A DNA stretch of 17,141 nucleotides from CAZIQY01 sp964541605 (GTDB lineage Bacteria; Desulfobacterota; Syntrophia; Syntrophales; UBA2185). The stretch is from assembly GCA_964541605.1 (NCBI GenBank), contig CAZIQY010000059.1:1-17141 (forward strand), read 5' to 3'. Both the position numbers and the translations under genes were made by a program. The notes under the pieces are model-generated. The model did no database searches. It saw only the letters and a list, made by a program, of their open reading frames with translations, and was not told where the DNA came from. Shown here piece after piece: positions 5,971 to 13,983 of the stretch (the stretch's first letter is position 1; each line of letters starts with the position of its first letter).

Positions 5971-7917
5971 CTACAATCCATTGCTCTTCAGGCATTCCGG
6001 GTCCGGTTTGCCCGTCTCCTGGTTCCATCCAAATTGAGACCAGTAACCAACCATCGTCTTTTCGACATCCGCTGTTCTGTCCCTGTTTGCGCCCTCTTTT
6101 TGGGGAGGTCTTCCTAAGATCCGGTCGCTGAGCTTAACGGATTTTGGATCGATCCCATGCTTGATGTTGAAGAGCTGTTTCAGGCTCTGGATGCGTCCTC
6201 CGATCTCCATGTACTCGTCGGGTGTTTTGTTCCAGCCCGTAGCGGCATTCAGCCAGTCAAAAACGGGGATCCTTTTCGCGCCCAGAAAGGTTCCGAAGAG
6301 GCAGACCCCGGCGCCGTTGACGACATTCATGAACTTGCTGCATGCCGCCGCTTTGACGGCCTTCTTTTCATCCGCTTCGTATTTCCTGTCTTTGAAATAG
6401 AGGAGTTCCGCCCGCGGCAGTCCCGAGACTTTTTTCCAGAGCTGAAACATCTCGTAATAGAGTTGCGCGCCCATGGTATGCCTGCCGGGGGTCGCTTCCA
6501 CGGAATAATGGAGGTTGAAACCGGGATCGTTTCTCCCGTCGTGCATGGGAAGTTCCTGTCCTCCGGCGTGCATGGCAAACCGGCCGGCGTCTTTCCCGAT
6601 CCTCTTCGCCGCCGCCTTCGATCCATCCGCAAGAATATCCCCGATCCCTTCGCGCCGGATCATCTTTTCAATGAGGGAAACGATGGCAGGCGTGTTGCCC
6701 CAAGTGAGTTCGATGCCGCCCGTATCCTCTTTTGTCAGGATGCCCGCTTCATAACACTCGATGGCAAAAGCCGCCGTACCGCCCGCGGAGATTGTATCCA
6801 TGCCGGCCCTGTTCAAAAGTTCGTTGAGGTAGAAGATGCTGTCCGGATCACGGTTCATGCACAGCCCGCCCAGGGCAAGGACGGACTCATATTCGGGTTT
6901 GTGCGTTTCCTTATAGACCCCTTTTGTCGTACAGATGCCGCCGCAGCCCAAAGGACAGGAATAGCAGTGATATTTCACCTTTTCTGTTTGCCTGATCGCG
7001 TCCGGGTTGACGGACAGGGATTTTTCGATTCCCCAGTCCGCGCTGCTCCCCTTCCAGTTCTTGATAGGGGAGTCGCCCATTTCCACAGACATCTGGTTCA
7101 TGCTTCCCGTGCCCCATTTTTTAAGCAGGATCTTGTAGAGGAGGCCGTCCTGCGCCATCTGCGTCGGGAGGATCCTCATGATGGTTCCCACGTAGGCCGC
7201 CAGCGGACCGGACAGGAATGGAGGCTGGAACTGAACCCACCGGTTGCACATGCGGCTCAACTGTTTGATCCCCTCGCGGTTGTGGACAGCGATGCGCTTC
7301 CTGCCGTCCAGGACGACGGCCTTGATCTTTTTGGAGCCCATGACAGCACCGAGCCCGGAGCGTGCGGCGAGTCTTCCCCGGTCGTTGGATATCCCCGATA
7401 TGAGCGAGAGCTTTTCGCCTGCCGGTCCGATGACGGCTGCCCGCGCCCGGCCTCCCGATTCTCTCATCAGTATTTCTTCAGCCTCGACCGTATCTTTTCC
7501 CCAGAGATGCGAGGCGTCCCTTAGTTCCGCCCGCCCGTTCTTAACATAGAGATAAACCGGCCTATCGCTGATTCCTCTGAAGAATATCCCGTCGTACCCG
7601 CAGCGCTTGATGGCGGGAGAAAAACTGCCGCCGCAGTTGGCGTCGCCCCAACCGCCGGTGAGGGGAGATTTACCCGTCACCATCCATCGGCCGGAAAACA
7701 GGCTCCCTGTGCCGGTCAGGAGCCCGGAAACAAAGCCCAGGATATTGTCGGGACCGAGGGGATCGGCCCCCGGCGGAATCCTGCTGTAGAGAATATAGGC
7801 GGCCAGTCCCATCCCGGACAGGTAATGCTCGTACACATCATCAGGAATGATTTCCTCGCCGATTTCACGCGTGGACAGGTCCACGACTAAAATTTTACCC
7901 ATATACCCGAGCTTCAT
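5971..7917 (-). CDS. Aldehyde:ferredoxin oxidoreductase (tungsten/molybdopterin AOR family)
   Basis: A 648-residue AOR-family catalytic subunit, slightly longer than the roughly 600-residue archaeal enzymes. The N-terminal domain (GYMGKILVVDLS, then GLLTGTGSLFSGRWMVTGKSP at 65-85 and GGWGDANCGG at 88-97) is the pterin-binding region. The [4Fe-4S] cluster ligands are Cys318, Cys321, Cys325 (CYSCPLGC) and Cys539 (GVCLFG). Glu344 in PEYE and His480 in TPGRH sit where active-site residues occur in characterised members. The enzyme oxidises aldehydes to acids with ferredoxin, or the reverse; the exact substrate is unknown. GAGGAG lies six bases before the ATG. The last 50 residues extend past the usual end. 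Alternative: a family member such as the benzoyl-CoA reductase BamB group, less likely because no other bam gene is near. Confidence 0.93.
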   Translation of the reverse strand: MKLGYMGKILVVDLSTREIGEEIIPDDVYEHYLSGMGLAAYILYSRIPPGADPLGPDNILGFVSGLLTGTGSLFSGRWMVTGKSPLTGGWGDANCGGSFSPAIKRCGYDGIFFRGISDRPVYLYVKNGRAELRDASHLWGKDTVEAEEILMRESGGRARAAVIGPAGEKLSLISGISNDRGRLAARSGLGAVMGSKKIKAVVLDGRKRIAVHNREGIKQLSRMCNRWVQFQPPFLSGPLAAYVGTIMRILPTQMAQDGLLYKILLKKWGTGSMNQMSVEMGDSPIKNWKGSSADWGIEKSLSVNPDAIRQTEKVKYHCYSCPLGCGGICTTKGVYKETHKPEYESVLALGGLCMNRDPDSIFYLNELLNRAGMDTISAGGTAAFAIECYEAGILTKEDTGGIELTWGNTPAIVSLIEKMIRREGIGDILADGSKAAAKRIGKDAGRFAMHAGGQELPMHDGRNDPGFNLHYSVEATPGRHTMGAQLYYEMFQLWKKVSGLPRAELLYFKDRKYEADEKKAVKAAACSKFMNVVNGAGVCLFGTFLGAKRIPVFDWLNAATGWNKTPDEYMEIGGRIQSLKQLFNIKHGIDPKSVKLSDRILGRPPQKEGANRDRTADVEKTMVGYWSQFGWNQETGKPDPECLKSNGL

Positions 7918-8215
7918 GTTGATCTCCTCGCTATCGCTTGTTCTGCATCGAGCCTGTTTCGGATGATTTTTATCACATCTTCATAATAGCAGAATTCATA
8001 AAAAATTCGACTTAAAATTACAGGTAAGAAAATTTGCACAAAATAATCTTGACAAATGCGTAATGAAAAATTAATCGGTGACTTATCCGGCGCCTGTTTT
8101 CGAAGGATCAATATTCAACATCGAATAGTTTGTCAGGTTATTGAAAACGGGCGAATTGTAAAAATCATCCGGATGTGGCGCATTATGAATAGAAAAATGG
8201 AGGGAGATATCACCA
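7918..8215. promoter_or_regulatory. Divergent intergenic region between AOR and cyclophilin genes
   Basis: A 298-base AT-rich region carrying signals in both directions. For the plus strand, TTGACA at 8049-8054 is a perfect -35 box, followed after 17 bases by a weak TAATCG. This would give a leader of about 130 bases before the cyclophilin ATG. For the minus strand, TATTAT (plus-strand positions 7983-7988) is a possible -10 for the AOR operon without a clear -35. A 65-codon minus-strand open frame crosses this region and overlaps the AOR start by four bases; it lacks family features and I do not accept it as a gene. Confidence 0.4.
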
Positions 8216-8704
8216 ATGGCGGAAAAACAATGGAATAGCGCACCGGAAATGAAAATCGATCCCAAGAAGGCGTATCAGGTAGCAATAGAGACCGGCAAGG
8301 GAGTAATCGAGTTGGAACTGTATCCGCAGCACGCGCCAAAAACAGTCAACAACTTCGTTTTCCTGATCCGGGAGAGTTTCTATGATGGTGTATTATTCCA
8401 TCGCGTGATCAGCGATTTCATGATTCAGGGCGGCGACCCGACCGGTACGGGCCGGGGTGGGCCGGGGTATCGTTTTGAGGATGAGCTTAAAGGGAATCCC
8501 CTGAAGCACGAGACGGGATCGATTTCGATGGCGAACGCGGGACCGAACACAAACGGAAGCCAGTTTTTCATCACCCATTCGCCGCAACCGCATCTGAATG
8601 GCCGCCATACCGTGTTTGGCAGGGTGGTGAGGGGGCAGGAAGTTGTGAACGCCATTCGGCAGGGGGATCGGATGCTGAAAATAACGGTTACGGAATCACT
8701 TTGA
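8216..8704 (+). CDS. Peptidyl-prolyl cis-trans isomerase, cyclophilin type
   Basis: A 162-residue single-domain cyclophilin that speeds cis-trans isomerisation of proline peptide bonds during folding. The signature motifs are all present: FHRVISDFMIQGGDPTGTG (about residues 62-80) with the catalytic arginine, SMANAGPNTNGSQFFIT (about 103-119) and LNGRHTVFGRV (about 126-136). There is no signal peptide or membrane segment, so it is cytoplasmic. GGAGGGAG lies about ten bases before the ATG. It is transcribed away from AOR, and its last nine bases overlap the 3' end of the small convergent gene at 8696-8830. Confidence 0.96.
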   Translation: MAEKQWNSAPEMKIDPKKAYQVAIETGKGVIELELYPQHAPKTVNNFVFLIRESFYDGVLFHRVISDFMIQGGDPTGTGRGGPGYRFEDELKGNPLKHETGSISMANAGPNTNGSQFFITHSPQPHLNGRHTVFGRVVRGQEVVNAIRQGDRMLKITVTESL

Positions 8705-8830
8705 TTTTTTTGGTGCGTTTGCTTTTTCCATCGTTTCCAATATAAGTTTCAATATCTTGGCAATATCATCCAGAGAATTTTTAATTCCCTTCAATTCTGC
8801 TGCGATTTGAGAGGCATATGGACGATCCAT
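8696..8830 (-). CDS. 44-residue amphipathic helical protein
   Basis: A 44-codon gene opening MDRPYASQIA and closing KANAPKKSK. A good ribosome site, AAAAGGAG, lies seven bases before the ATG at 8830. The middle (IAAELKGIKNSLDDIAKIL) has hydrophobic residues spaced three and four apart, as in a coiled coil or amphipathic helix, and the tail is basic. It is the last gene of the carboxylase cluster, 64 bases after the stop of the 75-residue gene, and its stop overlaps the cyclophilin 3' end by nine bases. I do not recognise the family. A helical self-association or partner-binding role is inference only. Confidence 0.6.
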   Translation of the reverse strand: MDRPYASQIAAELKGIKNSLDDIAKILKLILETMEKANAPKKSK

Positions 8831-8894
8831 TTTCAGACTCCTTTTAAATAAATATTCCCCGGTTAAAGTTTATGAAAATCTAATAAACAGATGT

Positions 8895-9122
8895 TTAATT
8901 GTCATCGGGGCAGATCCACAGGATTTGACTTTTACTGACGAAAACAACCTTTCCGCTGGTGCCGCCCGGGGTCGTAGCATCAAATAAGACGATAAAGGGA
9001 TCTTCGCCCACATTAAGAAGATCGGAGAGTCTGTCATGATGTTTGATATTAACCTGACCCTTGACGTGAGATCCATCCGTCATGCGGATATTTACTTTAT
9101 TTATTTTCATTTCCGCGGACAT
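8895..9122 (-). CDS. Conserved-looking 75-residue protein of unknown function
   Basis: A small protein beginning MSAEMKINKV. The sequence NIRMTDGSHVKGQVNI (about 11-26), LSDLLNVGEDPFIVLFDAT (about 32-50) and VVFVSKSQILWICPD near the end suggests an all-beta fold: alternating strands, a turn at TDGS, and a final hydrophobic strand. I recall similar small proteins annotated only as domains of unknown function. GGAGG lies seven bases before the ATG. It starts 26 bases after the biotin carboxylase stop on the same strand, so it is probably translated from the same mRNA, which suggests but does not prove a link to the carboxylase. Confidence 0.75.
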   Translation of the reverse strand: MSAEMKINKVNIRMTDGSHVKGQVNIKHHDRLSDLLNVGEDPFIVLFDATTPGGTSGKVVFVSKSQILWICPDDN

Positions 9123-9148
9123 TTTCCCTCCTCCATCGTGAATACTGA

Positions 9149-11203
9149 CTAACCATAAAAAATATCCAGCTCCTCTTCGGAAAGCATGGCATCAATCTTG
9201 ATCTTGATGAGAATGTCTCCCGTTTCAACAGCCTGACCGGGATTGACGTGGATCTTTTCCACCAGCCCGTCGCTGGGGGATGCAACAAAACTCTCCATCT
9301 TCATGGATTCGATACTTACAAGATCCTGACCCAAGTAGATGCGTTCTCCCGTTTTTACCAGGATTGCGACGACCATCCCCGGCATGGGACAGCGGATGAC
9401 ATCTTCGGCAACGACCTGTTTCGGTTTTGGCATGTGGTGAAAAAGTTTCCATTCCAGGGGTTTATAGATTCCCAGGATGCGAGTGGTGCCGCGGAAAGCC
9501 ACCCAGATATTATTTTCCTTGTATCGCATGTGGAAAAATTGTGTTTTACCATCAATCCTGACTTTAAGCCGCCGCCGATAAAATTCGAATTCCGGCGTAA
9601 CGACCTGGTACTTCCGGCCGTTCACCGTCACCGTCCAGCTTCGGGGAGCGGGGTTCTTAAGAAGACGCAATTCAAAAAAATCATCCTCTCCTTTCACCAT
9701 GTAGGTGAACTGCTTTTTTAACTCATGCTGGGCGCCCACTTTCGCCATCATCGGTTTGAGGGATTCATGCACCAGGGATTGTCGATTGTGATAGACAAGC
9801 GTTACGGCTATCGCCATAAAATGAAGCCGCTCTTCGGGAGTGGGGTGCTTCATTTGTCCGTTTTCAAAGTGCTCATCGATGAAATCCGTCGAAATATCTC
9901 CATTTATAAATGACGGGTGATTGAGCACGGCATTCACAAAGTCGGCATTGGTTATCAATCCTTCGATGTGATATGCATTCAGGGCATGGACAAGGGATTC
10001 AATTGCCTCCGTCCGGGTGTCACCACGGGCGATCACCTTGGAAAGCAATGAATCGTAATAGGTGCTGACAAAACTTCCCGCCTCGATGCTGCTGTCGATC
10101 CGGACGTTCCTGATGCGAGCTGTCGCATAGCGCGTGATCATCCCGGTAACGGGCAGAAAATTCCGGGCGGGATCCTCCGCGCAGATCCGAGCTTCGACAG
10201 CCCAACCGTTTCTGATAACATTTTCCTGCCGGATGGCGAGTTTTTCTCCCGCTGCGATTCGAAGCTGAAGTTCTACAAGATCAAGGGAAGTGACCATCTC
10301 CGTCACGGGGTGCTCCACCTGAAGGCGCGTATTCATTTCGAGGAAGTAAACGTTCCCGTCTGATACATCCATGATAAATTCGACGGTACCCGCATTCGCG
10401 TATCCCGCCTCCCGTGCAAGGTTGCATGCCATTGTTCCCATGCGTTCGCGCAAGGCCTCATCGACAACTGGCGACGGAGTCTCCTCGATGATTTTCTGGT
10501 ATCGTCTCTGGATGGAGCATTCCCTTTCCCCCAGATGAATGACATTGCCGTAATGATCGGCAATAATCTGTATTTCTATATGACGGACCCGCGGAATATA
10601 GCGCTCCATAAAAAAGTCGTCGCATCCGAAAGCCTTTCTCGACTCGTTCTGACAGGACTCCACGGCGGTTCGCAAATCCGCCTTGCTCTCCACCACCCGA
10701 ATCCCTCTCCCACCGCCGGCGCGCGCCGGCCGTATCATCAAAGGGTATCCGATCTGTGCCGAGATCGCCTGCGCCTCGGCAAGCGAGGAAATCAACTCCT
10801 TTTTTCCGTCTTTTACGGGTATGCCCAGCTTTTCGGCAAATGACTTGGCAGCCATTTTATCACCGAGCGTTGCAATGACCGACGCCGGAGGGCCGATAAA
10901 GACCAGTCCTGCCTTGGCGACCATGTCGGCAAATTCAGGGTTCTCCGACAGAAAACCGTAACCTGGATGAATCGCCTCGCACTTGCGGGAAACAGCGATA
11001 TCGATGATTTTTTCTTTCGCCAGATACGATTCATGCGGCTTCCCCCCCCCCAGGAAGGCCTTTTCGTCTGCCTCTCTGACGTGGATAGAACGGGAATCCG
11101 CATCTGAAAACACCGCTACCGTTTTGATACCCATTCGCTTGCAGGTCTTGATGATACAGACGGCTATCTCGCCCCGGTTCGCTATCAGGATTTTTTTGAA
11201 CAT
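9149..11203 (-). CDS. Biotin carboxylase fused to biotin carrier domain (acyl-CoA carboxylase alpha)
   Basis: A 684-residue protein. Residues 1-445 are biotin carboxylase: KILIANRGEIAV (4-15), HPGYGFLSEN (79-88), an ATP-grasp loop RAGGGRGIRV (161-170), QRRYQKIIEE (232-241) and catalytic EMNTRLQVEH (289-298). Residues 590-670 are a biotinyl domain with ESMKME; Lys635 is the likely biotin attachment site. It carboxylates its biotin with bicarbonate and ATP, then the beta subunit transfers the carboxyl group to an acyl-CoA. Odd: the lysine expected in the I-K-A segment before the glycine loop is Arg158, and the loop is AGGG rather than GGGG. AGGAGGTG precedes the ATG ideally, nine bases after the carboxyltransferase stop, so the two are coupled. 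Confidence 0.93.
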   Translation of the reverse strand: MFKKILIANRGEIAVCIIKTCKRMGIKTVAVFSDADSRSIHVREADEKAFLGGGKPHESYLAKEKIIDIAVSRKCEAIHPGYGFLSENPEFADMVAKAGLVFIGPPASVIATLGDKMAAKSFAEKLGIPVKDGKKELISSLAEAQAISAQIGYPLMIRPARAGGGRGIRVVESKADLRTAVESCQNESRKAFGCDDFFMERYIPRVRHIEIQIIADHYGNVIHLGERECSIQRRYQKIIEETPSPVVDEALRERMGTMACNLAREAGYANAGTVEFIMDVSDGNVYFLEMNTRLQVEHPVTEMVTSLDLVELQLRIAAGEKLAIRQENVIRNGWAVEARICAEDPARNFLPVTGMITRYATARIRNVRIDSSIEAGSFVSTYYDSLLSKVIARGDTRTEAIESLVHALNAYHIEGLITNADFVNAVLNHPSFINGDISTDFIDEHFENGQMKHPTPEERLHFMAIAVTLVYHNRQSLVHESLKPMMAKVGAQHELKKQFTYMVKGEDDFFELRLLKNPAPRSWTVTVNGRKYQVVTPEFEFYRRRLKVRIDGKTQFFHMRYKENNIWVAFRGTTRILGIYKPLEWKLFHHMPKPKQVVAEDVIRCPMPGMVVAILVKTGERIYLGQDLVSIESMKMESFVASPSDGLVEKIHVNPGQAVETGDILIKIKIDAMLSEEELDIFYG

Positions 11204-11212
11204 CGCACCTCC

Positions 11213-12778
11213 TCAGAGCGGAATGTTTCCATGCCTGCGCTCCGGCCTCTCTCGCTTTTTACCCTCCAGGAACTGGAGACTACGGATGATCCGGTGCCGT
11301 GTTTCCCGTGGAAAAATAACGTCATCGATGTATCCCCTCTGGGCAGACAGGAAGGGATTCACGTACGTTTTCCGGTATTCCTCCGTTTGCACTGCGAGCG
11401 CCGCTGCCGGATCGGGCGAGGATTGTATCTCTTTCCGGTAAATCACCTCCGCCGCGCCTTTCGGTCCCATCACGGCAATCTCCGCCGTAGGCCAGGCATA
11501 ATTGATGTCGCCTCCGATCTGTTTGGAGTTCATGACAATATAGGCGCCGCCATAGGCCTTGCGGACGATAACGGTGATACGCGGTACCGTGGCCTCGATA
11601 AAGGCGTAGAGAAGCTTGGCCCCGTGGCGGATAATTCCTCCCTGCTCCTGTTCCACTCCCGGCATAAAACCCGGCACGTCCACAAGACATATCAGAGGAA
11701 TGTTAAAGGCATCACAGAACCGGACGAATCGCGCTGCTTTGGTGGAAGCATTATTGTCCAGAACCCCTGCCAGGACAAACGGCTGATTCGCCACCAGGCC
11801 GATCGTCTGACCTCCCATGCGGCCGAATCCGCAGATGATATTCCTTGCATAGTGGGCCTGAATTTCCAGAAACTCGGCGCCGTCAAGAATACTCTGGATG
11901 AGGACCTTCATGTCGTAACTCTGGTTTGGATTTTCCGGTACAAGATAATCCAGAGCCGGGTCAGTCCGGCCGACCGGATCACTGAGGTCCAGAATCGGCG
12001 CCGTTTGTTTATTGTTGGAAGGGAGATAGTTGATCAGCCGCCTCACTTCCCGCAGGCACATGATGTCGTTGGGCAGCACAAAGTGCGCCACGCCGCTCTT
12101 TTCGCTGTGAACCCTTGCGCCGCCGAGATCTTCGTGAGAAATGGCCATATGGGTAACTGTTTCCACCACATTCGGTCCCGTGACGTACATGTAGGACGTG
12201 TCCTTGACCATGAAAATGAAATCGGTGAGGGCGGGGCTATACACGGCACCGCCCGCGCAGGGTCCCATAATGCATGAGATCTGAGGGATAATTCCGCTCG
12301 CCAGGGCGTTTCTGTTGAAAATATCTCCGTAAGAAGCCAGGGCATCCACTCCCTCCTGAATGCGCGCGCCGCCCGAGTCGTTGAGCCCTATGACGGGGGC
12401 ACCCACTCTCAGCGCGTGGTCCATCACCTTGCTGATCTTCTGGGAATGCGCTTCGCCAAGAGAGCCGCCGCGGACGGTAAAATCCTGGCTGAAGATAAAT
12501 ACTTCCCGGCCGTCAATCGTACCATGTCCCGTCACGACGCCGTCTCCGGGGTACTTCTCTTCCCTGCCGAAGGCGCCGCCTCTTCCCGTTTTCAGAAGGT
12601 CAAATTCCTCAAAGGAGTCCTCATCCAGCAGCAGCTCTATCCGTTCCCGCGCCGTGAGTTTCCCTCTTCGGTGCTGATCTTCGATCAGGTCAACGCCACC
12701 GCCCTTCAGGGTTTCACTTCTCATGACTTGCAGAGACTCCAATATTCTCTGCGAGGCCAGAATCTGTCGTTCTTTCAT
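11213..12778 (-). CDS. Acyl-CoA carboxylase carboxyltransferase (beta) subunit
   Basis: A 521-residue carboxyltransferase of the propionyl-/acetyl-CoA carboxylase family, which includes methylmalonyl-CoA decarboxylase alpha. The start ATG at 12778 has GAGGAG eight bases upstream; an in-frame ATG at 12832 would run back to the neighbouring gene's stop. The N-terminal crotonase half has GPCAGGAVYSPA (172-183), one oxyanion pocket; the C-terminal half has RKAYGGAYIVMNS (406-418), the other. NDSGGARIQEGVD (133-145) and VDVPGFMPGVEQE (367-379) are further signatures. Ile414 sits at the position that, in Streptomyces subunits, separates acetyl-CoA-accepting (Ile) from propionyl-CoA-preferring (Asp) enzymes (family knowledge from memory). 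With the adjacent alpha subunit, a two-gene carboxylase is complete. Confidence 0.93.
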   Translation of the reverse strand: MKERQILASQRILESLQVMRSETLKGGGVDLIEDQHRRGKLTARERIELLLDEDSFEEFDLLKTGRGGAFGREEKYPGDGVVTGHGTIDGREVFIFSQDFTVRGGSLGEAHSQKISKVMDHALRVGAPVIGLNDSGGARIQEGVDALASYGDIFNRNALASGIIPQISCIMGPCAGGAVYSPALTDFIFMVKDTSYMYVTGPNVVETVTHMAISHEDLGGARVHSEKSGVAHFVLPNDIMCLREVRRLINYLPSNNKQTAPILDLSDPVGRTDPALDYLVPENPNQSYDMKVLIQSILDGAEFLEIQAHYARNIICGFGRMGGQTIGLVANQPFVLAGVLDNNASTKAARFVRFCDAFNIPLICLVDVPGFMPGVEQEQGGIIRHGAKLLYAFIEATVPRITVIVRKAYGGAYIVMNSKQIGGDINYAWPTAEIAVMGPKGAAEVIYRKEIQSSPDPAAALAVQTEEYRKTYVNPFLSAQRGYIDDVIFPRETRHRIIRSLQFLEGKKRERPERRHGNIPL

Positions 12779-12831
12779 GATGAATACTCCTCTTACCCTT
12801 TTCCGCTCAAGCCAAACCGGCCCAACTTCCA

Positions 12832-13392
12832 CTACTTTACAGGAGGCTTATAGGGTTCGATGCACTTCGAGTCTCTGTGATCACAGATGTTCGGAGGACA
12901 GGTTAGCCCCCCCTTCCTTGTATAGAAGTCCAGGCATCTCATGTCCGCATTGCAGCCCGGTTCTTTAGGTACGCACGTCAGGGTGAAATAAGCACAGCTT
13001 ATGCCGAACCATTTTCCAAAATGAATGTTAAAATCGTTTTTTTCCCGCTTCATATTCGGGTACCTGCCCTTTAAATAGTCAACCCATTCCTTCTTCGGCA
13101 GGTAGGTGGCACTCCCTCTAGTAAGGGTGGATGTCTTGAGATCTTTTTTTGATTTTTTGTAATCCTCGTGGACATAAGCCGAGCAGTCATTGGCGTCCTG
13201 CTGATCAGGCGACACGCCTGATATTGCGGGGCTGCCGGACGGCACTGTCGGTTTAACAGCCCCTCCCGTTTGCTCTTGAACCTTTTGCTTGATCGAATCA
13301 GGAGCGGCCTCTTTGATTTTATCAAGCCATCCTGCCTGGGCTGTTGCTGAAAAACAGAACAAGGATACCACGATAATGATGATCTTTTTCAT
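12832..13392 (-). CDS. Secreted cysteine-rich protein, unknown function
   Basis: A 186-residue protein with a clear signal peptide (MKKIIIIVVSLFCF, cleavage after ATAQA at residue 20). The mature region begins with a short amphipathic helix (LDKIKEAAPDSIKQKVQEQ) and a Pro/Ser/Gly linker, then a domain of about 115 residues with eight cysteines (70, 133, 140, 147, 153, 165, 170, 177), enough for four disulfides. This suggests a stable periplasmic or extracellular protein. I do not recognise the fold. AAGGGGGG precedes the ATG at 13392 by about six bases; an ATG six codons earlier lacks a good site. It lies 53 bases upstream of the carboxyltransferase start, and co-transcription is possible but functionally unexplained. 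Confidence 0.75.
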   Translation of the reverse strand: MKKIIIIVVSLFCFSATAQAGWLDKIKEAAPDSIKQKVQEQTGGAVKPTVPSGSPAISGVSPDQQDANDCSAYVHEDYKKSKKDLKTSTLTRGSATYLPKKEWVDYLKGRYPNMKREKNDFNIHFGKWFGISCAYFTLTCVPKEPGCNADMRCLDFYTRKGGLTCPPNICDHRDSKCIEPYKPPVK

Positions 13393-13530
13393 ATCGATCC
13401 CCCCTTGCAATGTGTTTGTATTCCTTTCTATATTTGTGAAATTAATTGTTTGCCTAAAAAGCGCAAAATCACGATTTCATTTCGAAAAACGGGGTTTCAG
13501 TAATCAATACATGGCCTCCCTCGATCGAGG

Positions 13531-13983
13531 TTAAAGGGTTTGTGTGTTTTCATCCTGTTCGGGGTTTATGACGGCCAGCTTTTCCTGTTTTGCAGCGCTC
13601 AGTAAGGCAATATCTGAGGCAACAAATACGACTTCGGTTTTCATGGCCTGCTTCAGCCATATAACGGACGATAAATGGATGCTGTCCGCACCCCTCAGGG
13701 CATATTTTTCAATAACCTTGTCGATGAATTGCAGGACATCATTACGAATTTCAACGATTGTCAGAACTTGCCAGTCGGATTTGAATTGCTGCTTGATTTT
13801 TTTAAAGTCATTGTCGGATATGTCGCCTGCTCTGTGTCTGCGGGTAATCGCCGAGAGAGTTTCCGGGTAAGCAAGTCTGGATGCAACTACAACATCTGCA
13901 TTGGCCAATAGTGATTCTATGGTGTCGCTGCCCGCTTCTTCTATGTATCTTTTAACGAGCGCACTGCTGTCCAGATAGATCAT
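13531..13983 (-). CDS. vapC: PIN-domain ribonuclease toxin (VapC family)
   Basis: A 150-residue PIN-domain protein. The acidic active-site residues are all visible: Asp5 in YLDSSALVK, Glu41 in YPETLSA, Asp100 in GADSIHLS and Asp124 in VASD. They bind Mg2+ for RNA cleavage. The length is normal for VapC. The start ATG overlaps the antitoxin stop by four bases (ATGA arrangement), typical of translationally coupled type II toxin-antitoxin pairs. A perfect 12-bp palindrome CCTCGATCGAGG (13519-13530) follows the stop directly but has no T-run. Confidence 0.92.
   Translation of the reverse strand: MIYLDSSALVKRYIEEAGSDTIESLLANADVVVASRLAYPETLSAITRRHRAGDISDNDFKKIKQQFKSDWQVLTIVEIRNDVLQFIDKVIEKYALRGADSIHLSSVIWLKQAMKTEVVFVASDIALLSAAKQEKLAVINPEQDENTQTL

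Noticed and set aside
6157..7524. A 455-codon plus-strand open frame opposite the AOR gene.
   Set aside because: It lies wholly inside the strongly supported AOR gene on the other strand, has no family motifs, and long antisense frames are common opposite GC-rich genes.
7914..8111. A 65-codon minus-strand frame overlapping the AOR start by four bases.
   Set aside because: No ribosome site or family features, and it covers the AOR promoter region; the four-base overlap is probably chance.
11231..12277. A 348-codon plus-strand open frame opposite the carboxyltransferase.
   Set aside because: The minus-strand carboxyltransferase motifs are unambiguous; the plus-strand product is histidine/arginine-rich low-complexity sequence typical of an antisense shadow.
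13519..13530. The perfect palindrome CCTCGATCGAGG after the toxin gene as a terminator.
   Set aside because: There is no T-run and the palindrome has no loop, so it is a poor terminator; it may be a chance site.
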